From: ChocPot-Mid sp043804925
GTDB taxonomy: Bacteria; Bacteroidota; Ignavibacteria; Kapaibacteriales; UBA2268
Length of the DNA stretch: 64,000 nt
Assembly (NCBI GenBank): GCA_043804925.1
Contig: JAZDIP010000023.1
Span: 1 to 64,000 of the forward strand
Direction of reading: 5' to 3'
Shown: positions 7,066 through 15,007 of the stretch, piece after piece
Position numbering within the stretch: the first letter of the stretch is position 1
How the letters are laid out: the number at the start of each line of letters is the position of its first letter
Notes under the pieces: model-generated
Database searches by the model: none
Seen by the model: the letters and a program-made list of their open reading frames with translations, nothing else
What the model was told of the DNA's origin: nothing
Program-made: the position numbers and the translations under genes

Positions 7066-7881
7066 CTAATAAAAAATAATTTGAAATCCCGTAGAAATAT
7101 ATCTATCTATATCTCTATAAAACATACCGTGCATGCTGGGTCCTGTGTAACCGTTAACATTCAAAGACACTCCCATTTTCTCCCAGGTTAAAAACAAACA
7201 AGATACCTGGACAGAATGAATTGGTAAATATTTATGTTCATTCCCACCTAATTTGAAATCGTAACTGAGTTTTAGTTCAAGAAAATCTTTGGTTGCAGTT
7301 TTTAGTGTTTTTACCGGGAATTCCAAACCAAATTGAGGAATTAAAGTGTTTACATCTTTTGGTTGAGTCGAGAAAACAAAATTGACTCCGGCATAAGGTC
7401 TGAAACCTTTTATATCTGCGGCTAAAACAAAATCAATAAATTCACGGCTGTAAACGAATGGCATTTTATCAAATTTACCTTCATCGGATAAACCGTCAAC
7501 AAGATGGGATGATATATGTGCAACTCTTAATCTTGAAGACATATCAAGTCCATTATATTTAAATTTATTTGAAAAATTCACACCGAAAAAATAGTCGGAT
7601 GTTTCGACAGGAAATTTCAGTCTGCCTTCGCTTCTTAACCTGGTGAAAGTAAAAAAGTCAGTGCCGAATCTGATTTCACTATTATCATTTTTGTAAATTT
7701 CGAGCAGGTCAACAGAAGTACCAATATCCAACCGCAATTTTTCATCATCGAATTGATACATAGCACCAACTCTTGGTTCAAATACATTAGCACTTAGAGG
7801 AGTAAAGAGTAATTTATTCTGTGCTGGTAAAATTTGTAATGTAAAAAGAAAGGTTGTAATCAGCAATAACAAATATTTCAT
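7066..7881 (-). CDS. outer-membrane-type protein, DUF1207-like
   Basis: A 271-aa protein with a signal peptide (res 1-20, ending LPAQ) and alternating hydrophobic/polar strands throughout. It ends in an aromatic residue (FQIIFY), as outer-membrane barrels do. The block RLRVAHISSHLVDG and the late GMFYRD segment resemble DUF1207 proteins; I am moderately sure of this assignment. Function unknown. It lies 65 nt upstream of ssb on the same strand and may be a separate transcription unit. Confidence 0.65.
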   Translation of the reverse strand: MKYLLLLITTFLFTLQILPAQNKLLFTPLSANVFEPRVGAMYQFDDEKLRLDIGTSVDLLEIYKNDNSEIRFGTDFFTFTRLRSEGRLKFPVETSDYFFGVNFSNKFKYNGLDMSSRLRVAHISSHLVDGLSDEGKFDKMPFVYSREFIDFVLAADIKGFRPYAGVNFVFSTQPKDVNTLIPQFGLEFPVKTLKTATKDFLELKLSYDFKLGGNEHKYLPIHSVQVSCLFLTWEKMGVSLNVNGYTGPSMHGMFYRDIDRYISTGFQIIFY

Positions 7882-7895
7882 CGTTTTCTTCCTTC

Positions 7896-7938
7896 TTTTT
7901 CTATTTTCTATCTTCTATATTCTATTTTCTATCTTCTA
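7896..7938. repeat. CTATTTTCTATCTT low-complexity tandem
   Basis: Repeats of CTATTTT/CTATCTT between the DUF1207-like gene and the tRNA. Similar in style to the other spacer repeats but a different unit. Confidence 0.5.
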
Positions 7939-7944
7939 AAGCCG

Positions 7945-8019
7945 TCGGGGTGAGAGGATTCGAACCTCCGGCCCTCTGGTCCCAAACCAGATGCGCTAAC
8001 CGGGCTGCGCTACACCCCG
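7945..8019 (-). tRNA. tRNA-Pro (anticodon UGG)
   Basis: Read on the minus strand: acceptor CGGGGTG pairs with CACCCCG, with discriminator A. The D arm is GCGC..GCGC with the conserved GGTTA. The anticodon stem is TCTGG/CCAGA with loop TTTGGGA, giving UGG. The T loop is TTCGAAT between GGAGG and CCTCT. CCA is not encoded. All four arms fold cleanly. Confidence 0.97.
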
Positions 8020-8066
8020 AAATAAATAAGATTACAAAATTACGAAATATTTTACAATTATCAAAC

Positions 8067-11000
8067 CTATTTCAAATAAACAATCCTTCTTACCATCTGC
8101 ACTCCATTAACTGTCAAATTTGCAATGTAAATATTTGATGAAATATTTTTATTTAATTTATCAGATGTTAACAATAAAACATAAGCTCCTTTATCAAATT
8201 GCCTGTCAGCTAATTTTATTATTTCATTTCCTAACAAATCGTATATCCTCAACGAAACAGAAGCTGACTCATTCAATTCAATTCCAAAATTCACTTCGTC
8301 TGAAAACGGGTTTGGACTAATTACAAACTTAAAATTATCTGAAAGTTCCTCCACCCCAACCTGATTTCCTGTTACGAACATCCTTGTGTCAGACCACTGA
8401 CTGCCTCCGCTTACATTATTTGCCCTGACACGCCACATATAGATTTTATAGCTTTCAAGTTCATCTGTAAATTTATAGGTGTACCAATAAATGGAGTCTT
8501 TTTCAAAGAGCATATTTTTAAATTGATTGTCAGAAGCTAAATTAAGTGTGTAAAAGTCTGCATTTTCAACTTCAGTCCAGATTAACTTCAGATTCAGAGG
8601 CATATCCGATTGACCAAAAGATGGATAAACCAAAGTTGGTGCACCGGGTTTAGGTGCCACTGTAGTGAATTGATATGTTTCGGAAAAATCGCTTTCCAAG
8701 CTATTGATTTTTGATTTTATCCTCCAATAATATATTGTTCCATAAGAAAAATAATATAAATCTTCATATGTGTTTTCAGTAATATTCTCCTCATCAATTT
8801 CGAAAGTGCTGAAATCTTCAGATTTAGAAACCTGCAGGTGGTATGAGCTTGCAAAAGGCACTGGTTCCCACTCAAATACCGGTATTAACGGAACCTGATT
8901 AGCATTGTTTTCCGGATAAATAATATTTGGGATTTGGGGATGGACAATGATTGTTTTAAATGAAAATGCTGTTGACCAAGTACTGCTTAATTTGTTGCTT
9001 TTTGCTTTGACCCTCCAGTAGTATGTCCCGTTAGGTTTTAATTCTGATATTTCAAAATTGTTTGTCAAAACACTATCATCCTGAAAAATAATCTCTTGAA
9101 ATCCCTTGTCCTTTGCAACCTGTAATTGAAAATGAGTAGCGTTTTCAGATAAAGTCCATTTCAGGTTCGGTTTAAGTTCAACTTCCTCCTGTTCATTTAC
9201 TGGTTCTGTAAGCATCACCTCGGCTATGCTGTTTACTCCTTCAATTTTGAAATCCCAAATGCCTCTGCCATAAGTTCCAAACCTCGCTGTCATTATTGAA
9301 GGTATATATTCCACACACCAGAAAGTTTGGTCAGGTGTATTCAATCCGGCTATGTCATACCATTTTTCATCAGATTTGACATAGACATAAGGACCAACAG
9401 CTGTGGCGGCAAAGATATATTCGTCGTCGTCAGAAACAGCGATTCTGTAGACAAGTGTATTGGGTAAACCTTCATTCATTGGAATAAATGTTTGTCCATG
9501 GTCATATGAAACATAAGCTCCCGGATTGTTATACCCACTTCCGGCAATATAAACCGTATTTGTATCAACATTTGAAGGAGTAATACTTGCACCGTAGAAA
9601 TAATGTCCTCCAAGTCTGGCGAATCCTTCTGATTTCGACCAGTTTTGTCCTCTATCGGTTGAATAGAAGAAGTCACCATTGTTTGTCATAGCATAGAACA
9701 AGTCTTTATTGATATTTGAGATTCCAAGAGCAGATACAACATCTGTATTGCTGAATTTATATGGCATCTGGCTCCATTTTATCGAACCACTTGAATATGT
9801 CAGATTCCAAATGTGATGATACCCATCATTACCGCCGCCTGCCAAATAGGCAACATTTGGGTTTTTTGGGTCAGCAAGAATCGGCCTCATCCAAAGTCCG
9901 CCTTGACCACATGAGTCGAAGTCAAGAGATGCGGATGTTGTCATTGAAGGTTGTGCCAAAAACTTGTAAACCATCGAAAAACCGGGATAAACATGCCAAA
10001 CCGTATTGCCTCCGTCACTCGATGTTAAATGAGCATAATCACCGCTAATTGTCTGCTGGAAAGAATGAGTGCCATCATTTGCTACCGCAGTAGTCCTTTG
10101 AAATCCCTGGTCCTGACTGCCGACAAAGATAATATCAGGGTTTTCTTTAAAAGAGTAAGTGCTGTAATATTGGCTGACATTAAGATTGTGCAGAGAAATG
10201 TTTTGCACAGAAATTAAATTATCGTAAGAAATATAAGTGCCTCCATCAGTACAGATAATGACGACTTCGTCACCATGGGGATTCATAAAACTTGTGATGG
10301 CAGGCAAATCAGCATGCAGTTTTCCTTCCATATTGCCATAGTACTCGGGCCAGGTATTTACTATTTGCCAGGTTTTGCCATTATCATGTGAACGAGAACA
10401 GTTTACACCACCGAAATATAAAGCTTCGGGATGAATACATGATGCTTCGAAGCTATTAGTAGAAAAAGGTCCGTAATCTACTATCCCTAACGTTTCCCAT
10501 GAGGAGCCGAAATCGGAACTTGAATAAAAATGCGAGAAGTTATCAGCTTTATTTTGAAGCCACAGATAAATAGTTGTACCATTTTCATTACAGGTACCGG
10601 ATAGTCTTCCTTGTTTATAATTGTTAAAATCAATATTAGTGATTTTGGAGATTTGTTCAATTTTACCATCATTATTGATTTTGGATAAAGTATCCAAATG
10701 TAGAAAATAAACATCAGAGTTATAATACTTTGGAGTCCACAAATCGCATCGGTCAACACTTATCTGTGTTTTATATAAAGGTTCAAATGTTTCACCTAAA
10801 TCTGTCGAACGATATATACAGGTAACACTTTTACTGATATCATAATCCCATTCATTACCCAGAAAATAGATATAATGGTTCACATCGTTAGTAATTACTG
10901 CACGACGGACTCCTCCCCAGCTCTGAGGTTTTTCCAAACCGGTAGATTTTTCCCATGTTAAACCCTCGTTATCAGAGTAATATCCTCTCGTATCAGTAAC

Positions 11001-11528
11001 AGCAAAAATCCTTTTATTATTATTTTGATTAATAACTTTAAGTAAGACAATGTTGGTCATTTGAAGCCCATTGTTCAGGCAAGTCCAATCCTGACCCTCC
11101 AAAGTTCCTCTCCAGATATTCCCACCTGAGGATGCATTGTAAATGAGATTGTTTTCCCAGTCAATATCGCATGTAAGCATACGACCTGCAAGATTGTTGC
11201 TTCCTCTTTCAATCCACTTGCCGACAAGCTTACCATCTCCGACAGTATCTGATAATATTCTAACTCCCTTAGAATCGGATTTCAGCAATGCTTCAATCTT
11301 TTTCTTTCGGGCTAACTGCTTTTGTTCCCTTAAAGCGGAATTTAATAATTTATAATCATTACCCGGAGCAGTGCGGTGCATATCCTCCATCCACTTTTTG
11401 CGTTCAAGTTTAAAGTTTGGATTTTCTTCCTTCATTAATTGAAATTCAAGGTTACTTGAAAAGGGTTGGGAGAATCCTTCCACTGTCAACAACAATACAA
11501 CAATTAATAAATAATAAATGCTTTTCAT
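8067..11528 (-). CDS. large T9SS-sorted protein with BNR/sortilin-like propeller and FN3 repeats
   Basis: An 1153-aa secreted protein. Signal peptide res 1-20. Many blade-like units with sortilin/BNR character follow (for example YRSTDLGETFEPLY, SHDNGKTWQIV, YSTDRGQNWSKS) across res ~110-760. Then come three fibronectin-III-like modules of about 95 aa, each with YYWR or YMWRV near its end (res ~770-1060). The C-terminal sorting domain has ISPNPFSDEVNF and ends in a basic, hydrophobic tail. Related proteins are large cell-surface or secreted adhesion or hydrolase-like propellers. No catalytic residues are recognisable. It appears to be a single-gene unit. Confidence 0.85.
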   Translation of the reverse strand: MKSIYYLLIVVLLLTVEGFSQPFSSNLEFQLMKEENPNFKLERKKWMEDMHRTAPGNDYKLLNSALREQKQLARKKKIEALLKSDSKGVRILSDTVGDGKLVGKWIERGSNNLAGRMLTCDIDWENNLIYNASSGGNIWRGTLEGQDWTCLNNGLQMTNIVLLKVINQNNNKRIFAVTDTRGYYSDNEGLTWEKSTGLEKPQSWGGVRRAVITNDVNHYIYFLGNEWDYDISKSVTCIYRSTDLGETFEPLYKTQISVDRCDLWTPKYYNSDVYFLHLDTLSKINNDGKIEQISKITNIDFNNYKQGRLSGTCNENGTTIYLWLQNKADNFSHFYSSSDFGSSWETLGIVDYGPFSTNSFEASCIHPEALYFGGVNCSRSHDNGKTWQIVNTWPEYYGNMEGKLHADLPAITSFMNPHGDEVVIICTDGGTYISYDNLISVQNISLHNLNVSQYYSTYSFKENPDIIFVGSQDQGFQRTTAVANDGTHSFQQTISGDYAHLTSSDGGNTVWHVYPGFSMVYKFLAQPSMTTSASLDFDSCGQGGLWMRPILADPKNPNVAYLAGGGNDGYHHIWNLTYSSGSIKWSQMPYKFSNTDVVSALGISNINKDLFYAMTNNGDFFYSTDRGQNWSKSEGFARLGGHYFYGASITPSNVDTNTVYIAGSGYNNPGAYVSYDHGQTFIPMNEGLPNTLVYRIAVSDDDEYIFAATAVGPYVYVKSDEKWYDIAGLNTPDQTFWCVEYIPSIMTARFGTYGRGIWDFKIEGVNSIAEVMLTEPVNEQEEVELKPNLKWTLSENATHFQLQVAKDKGFQEIIFQDDSVLTNNFEISELKPNGTYYWRVKAKSNKLSSTWSTAFSFKTIIVHPQIPNIIYPENNANQVPLIPVFEWEPVPFASSYHLQVSKSEDFSTFEIDEENITENTYEDLYYFSYGTIYYWRIKSKINSLESDFSETYQFTTVAPKPGAPTLVYPSFGQSDMPLNLKLIWTEVENADFYTLNLASDNQFKNMLFEKDSIYWYTYKFTDELESYKIYMWRVRANNVSGGSQWSDTRMFVTGNQVGVEELSDNFKFVISPNPFSDEVNFGIELNESASVSLRIYDLLGNEIIKLADRQFDKGAYVLLLTSDKLNKNISSNIYIANLTVNGVQMVRRIVYLK

Positions 11529-11902
11529 TTTATTTTCCTCTATCAGTACGAATTAAAAACGAAATATAGTGTTTTTAGAGGAATTTAGCAAAAGAAGTTT
11601 ATTTTGAGAATTAGTAATTAATTTAAGTATTGCGAAACTTTTCAAATAATCACCTTTGATGATAAAAACAGATTGTAATTATAACATGAAACATTTAGGT
11701 TAATCCTAAGCAATTCATTAAAGTCTTTATGTGTAAACTGCTGAAAATATTTTCTCTTATATAAAATTAAGTAGGTAAAATTATTTGTTTTTGTCAAGGG
11801 AATTCCTTAATTTTTAAAGTTGTTAATACTTCTCAATTGGAAATTTTCATCTTTAAATAGATATAGATTAAAGATTATATATAAATTTTAGGAAGGTTAC
11901 AT
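11529..11902. other. divergent intergenic region, no gene seen
   Basis: AT-rich sequence between the minus-strand propeller gene and the plus-strand Sia-like locus, so it should hold both promoters. A good Shine-Dalgarno (AGGAAGG, about 11891-11897) precedes the ATG at 11903. I see no convincing operator or structured RNA. Confidence 0.5.
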
Positions 11903-12463
11903 ATGGCAGATGCTGAATATTACAAATACTACAAAGCCATGAATGATAGAAATATCGATCTGGCATTTAAAGGTCCATTCTCTCATGAAATATTATTAAG
12001 TCTTGCAGACACCTTGATGGATAGTTTATCAAGGGATAATGAAACTGTAAGAATCGCCAAAAAGGTTTTCGCAATTTTTGTTGAATTAACTCAAAATATT
12101 CGTGATTATTCCTCGGAAGTAATGGTATTCAATGGAAAAGAAGTTGGAACCGGTCTGATTGTTTTACAGGAACTTGAAGATTATTTTATACTTTTATCCG
12201 GAAACAGAATTAAAAATTTTGAGGTTGATAAAATAAGGGATTATGTCAATCAACTTAATAGTCTTGATAAAGATGAATTAAAGCAACTTTACAAGCAAAA
12301 GCTTTCCCAGGATAGGGCTCAAGAGAACGGCGGAGGAGTGGGCTTTATTTCAATATTACGAAAATCTGAGAGCACACTTGAAATAGAAATGGAACAGATT
12401 GATGAAGAATTTTCATTTTTTGTAGTATTTACAAAAATTTCTAAGGAGGATATTAATGGATAA
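11903..12463 (+). CDS. SiaB-family (DUF6272) protein kinase
   Basis: A 186-aa GHKL-type kinase of the SiaB group, which in Pseudomonas phosphorylates SiaC on Ser/Thr. Seen: N-box-like ELTQNIRDYSSE (E61, N65) and a glycine-rich lid ENGGGVGFI (G143-G147), with no transmembrane segment or sensor. The next gene starts inside its last codons, with that gene's Shine-Dalgarno AAGGAGG also inside this frame. It opens a four-gene run in which substrate (SiaC-like) and opposing phosphatase (SpoIIE domain) are also encoded. Confidence 0.85.
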   Translation: MADAEYYKYYKAMNDRNIDLAFKGPFSHEILLSLADTLMDSLSRDNETVRIAKKVFAIFVELTQNIRDYSSEVMVFNGKEVGTGLIVLQELEDYFILLSGNRIKNFEVDKIRDYVNQLNSLDKDELKQLYKQKLSQDRAQENGGGVGFISILRKSESTLEIEMEQIDEEFSFFVVFTKISKEDING

Positions 12464-12830
12464 TTTAGTTATTGAGAAGACAAAGCATACTCTTGGAGTT
12501 GACTTTAATGTAGAGACAGGGAATTTCTCTATAGATGGAAGGTCATTACCTGAAAATACAATTGAATTTTTTAATCCTATTTTCTCTTTTGTTAAAAGGT
12601 ATATAACAGAAGTAAAGAAACCTATTACTCTCAATTGTAAGGTAGTGTATTTTAATTCCGGTTCTTCAAAGAGGTTTAATGAACTGTTTCAGATATTAGA
12701 TGATTACCATACGATCGGGGGTAAGGTTACAGTGAACTGGTTTTATGAAGAAAATGATGAGGATCAATTGGAAGAAGGAGAAGAGTTTTCAGAAGACTTT
12801 AAAATGCCGTTTTACCTTTTACCCTACTAA
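12456..12830 (+). CDS. SiaC-family (DUF1987) regulatory phosphoprotein
   Basis: A 124-aa protein with the DUF1987/SiaC fold signature: an N-terminal TLGVDF..ETGNFSIDGRSLPEN block, then YFNSGSSKRF (res 65-74), where known SiaC proteins carry the phosphorylated residue in an NTSS-like motif. By that alignment S68 is the likely phosphosite, with S70 and S71 as alternatives. In Pseudomonas, unphosphorylated SiaC activates a diguanylate cyclase; no cyclase is present here. It overlaps the kinase by 8 nt, and its AAGGAGG ribosome site lies within the kinase frame, so production is probably coupled. Confidence 0.85.
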   Translation: MDNLVIEKTKHTLGVDFNVETGNFSIDGRSLPENTIEFFNPIFSFVKRYITEVKKPITLNCKVVYFNSGSSKRFNELFQILDDYHTIGGKVTVNWFYEENDEDQLEEGEEFSEDFKMPFYLLPY

Positions 12831-12850
12831 CAAATATTCAATAAAAAATA

Positions 12851-14935
12851 ATGAACCTTAGTTCAAAATATAGTATAGAAATTATTGATAAGATTTTTGA
12901 TTATTCTAAGTTTGAAGATATCTATTCTTTCAGGAAATCTAAAACTGCCGTGATTAATCTTTCCAAAGATAATACATCATCACAAGTTGTTCTGGAATTC
13001 TGCTGTCCTGATTTAGAAGAGGTCTATAGTCTTATTGATGACAATAAAGATGTTAATCTTAATTATTGTTTTTTAGAAGGATTTTCTATTTCAAATTACA
13101 GGAAATCTAAAAATATACATAATGATGAAACAGTTACAATAAATAACTTCAGTTGCCAAAATGCTTTTATTACTAATGAGAAAGTTAGTAATAAGAGTAA
13201 AATTGTTCCTAATACCCTCAATTTATATAATGTTAAATTTAAAGGTGACTCTTTTCAAATTAGAAATTCAATGTTTTCGAATGGGAATATCAACTTTGAG
13301 GATTCAGAATTTCAAGTCCAAAAAATTCAAATAAATAGTTGTAATATTTGCGAAGGAAAGCTAAATTTTTCCAATTGCAAATTTTCTGATTGTGAATTGG
13401 ATTTTTCGAATTCTGTTTTTGGTAAGGGTGATAAGATATTTACAAATACTGAGTTTGGAAGGTGCAGTCTTAAGTTTACAGGTTCTGAGTTTGCAGATAG
13501 TACTCTTGATTTTTCCTTTTCGAAATTCGACGGGAGTGATTTTGATTTTAGTAAGGCAAAATTCATCGGAGGGAAGATTGATTTTTCTAAGGCGTCTTTG
13601 GGAGCGGGTAATAAGGATTTTTCGAATGTGGATTTCGGAGAGTGCGGTTTGCTATTTCTAAATACGAAGTTTAATGACGGGAATGTGTATTTTCAGGGTT
13701 CTAAGTTTAAGCATGCGGATGTAGATTTTTACAGAGCGAGATTTGGAGCGGGGATGGTGGATTTTTCGTATATTCAATTTGGAAAGGGAGTTAAGAATTT
13801 TTCGAATACGAAGTTCGGCGATGGTGATGTTAATTTTAGTTATACTGATTTTGGATCAGGAGATTTGAATTTCTCGAAGTCTGTTTTTGGCAAGGGTAAT
13901 AAAGATTTTTCTCATGGAGTAATCGGTCCGGGAAAGGTTGATTTTACAGACGTAGATTTTGGAAATGGTTCGGTTGATTTTAACAATACAGTTTTTGGGA
14001 ACGGAAACATATCTTTTAATAAGATGGTATTTGCAGGTGGAAAGATTAATTTTTCTTCTGTGCAGTTTGGAAAGGGGGATGTGGATTTTTCAGAGGTAAA
14101 CTGCATGAAGGGATATATTAATTTTGGTGAATGCTTATTTACACAGAATAAGATTTCGTTTTATAATTCGATTATCCCGGTGATTTCTTTTCAGAAGTGT
14201 CAGTTTAATCATTATACGGATTTGAGAGTAAATCAGTGTTCCATTCTTGACTTGAGGAATACAATTTTTCGGGATATAATTGATTTGAAGCCAGATGGTA
14301 CGGCTGAAGTAATTATTCAGCATTTGAATTTTGCAGAAGTGAAGAATTCTGGTTTGATATACATAGATTGGAAGCTTAATAAGCTTAAAGAGTCTATCAT
14401 GGTTCAGGAAAATACAACAATCCGGCAGAAGGCTGAACAGTTCAGGATGTTGAAAGAAAATTTTCATAATATAGGTCAATACGATTATGAGGATGATTCT
14501 TATGTGGAGTATAAAAGGTTGGAGTCAAAGGCAGATTATTATGAATCAGTGAGGAGAAAGGATACAAAGTGGTTTAAGAAGTTTGCTGAGGGGATTTCAT
14601 ATTTCCTAAAATGGCTTATATTAGACCAGATAGGAAGATTTGGCACAAGTCCTTTAAGGGTGTTGAAGAGTATTTTTGCAGCATTTATTTTCTTTACTGT
14701 TTTGTATTATCCATTGCAGGATATTCCTAATTTTGACCATAAGGGAATTGTGTCTGAAGGAGGAACGACTTTGGAGGATGCTGCTTATTTTAGTGCGTAT
14801 AATATGTTGATTATAGGATATGAGGATTATCATCCAAGGGGTATTACTGGTATATTGTCAGTAGCAGAATCGTTTTCGGGATTATTTTTAATATCGTATT
14901 TTACAATTGCATTTGTTAGAAAAGTATTAAGATAG
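12851..14935 (+). CDS. 12-residue-repeat protein with C-terminal two-helix channel domain
   Basis: A 694-aa protein in three parts. Res 1-122 is an unrecognised N-terminal region. Res 123-446 is about 27 contiguous 12-residue units of the form hxFSxxxFGxGx, probably a beta-solenoid related to, but distinct from, pentapeptide repeats. Then comes a helical linker (res ~480-590) and a C-terminal module with a TM helix (IFAAFIFFTVLYYPL), a pore-loop-like segment and a second TM helix. This matches two-TM ion-channel topology. The filter position reads IIGYED (res 654-659) where potassium channels have TxGYGD. It lies 20 nt after the SiaC gene and 72 nt before the hydrogenase-phosphatase. Channel function and ion are unproven. 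Confidence 0.75.
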   Translation: MNLSSKYSIEIIDKIFDYSKFEDIYSFRKSKTAVINLSKDNTSSQVVLEFCCPDLEEVYSLIDDNKDVNLNYCFLEGFSISNYRKSKNIHNDETVTINNFSCQNAFITNEKVSNKSKIVPNTLNLYNVKFKGDSFQIRNSMFSNGNINFEDSEFQVQKIQINSCNICEGKLNFSNCKFSDCELDFSNSVFGKGDKIFTNTEFGRCSLKFTGSEFADSTLDFSFSKFDGSDFDFSKAKFIGGKIDFSKASLGAGNKDFSNVDFGECGLLFLNTKFNDGNVYFQGSKFKHADVDFYRARFGAGMVDFSYIQFGKGVKNFSNTKFGDGDVNFSYTDFGSGDLNFSKSVFGKGNKDFSHGVIGPGKVDFTDVDFGNGSVDFNNTVFGNGNISFNKMVFAGGKINFSSVQFGKGDVDFSEVNCMKGYINFGECLFTQNKISFYNSIIPVISFQKCQFNHYTDLRVNQCSILDLRNTIFRDIIDLKPDGTAEVIIQHLNFAEVKNSGLIYIDWKLNKLKESIMVQENTTIRQKAEQFRMLKENFHNIGQYDYEDDSYVEYKRLESKADYYESVRRKDTKWFKKFAEGISYFLKWLILDQIGRFGTSPLRVLKSIFAAFIFFTVLYYPLQDIPNFDHKGIVSEGGTTLEDAAYFSAYNMLIIGYEDYHPRGITGILSVAESFSGLFLISYFTIAFVRKVLR
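13217..14188 (+). repeat. 36-bp-periodic coding repeat, about 27 units
   Basis: Encodes the 12-residue units of the channel fusion. Period is fixed at 36 nt with no indels from the unit LNLYNVKFKGDS to ISFYNSIIPVIS. FGxG units are best conserved in the middle (about 13650-14090) and decay towards both ends. Confidence 0.85.
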
Positions 14936-15007
14936 GGAGTAGTGTGAGAATAGATTGAAATTGAATAAAAGGATTAAATATTAATGAAATTATAAAAGGA
15001 GCAAAAT

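Noticed and set aside
7950..8138. Plus-strand 62-codon open frame (MRGFEPPALWSQ...)
   Set aside because: It is the antisense of tRNA-Pro plus spacer, a well-known false protein pattern.
13217..14188. 36-bp periodicity taken as a CRISPR array
   Set aside because: Repeats are contiguous, diverged and in frame without spacers; they encode 12-residue protein units.
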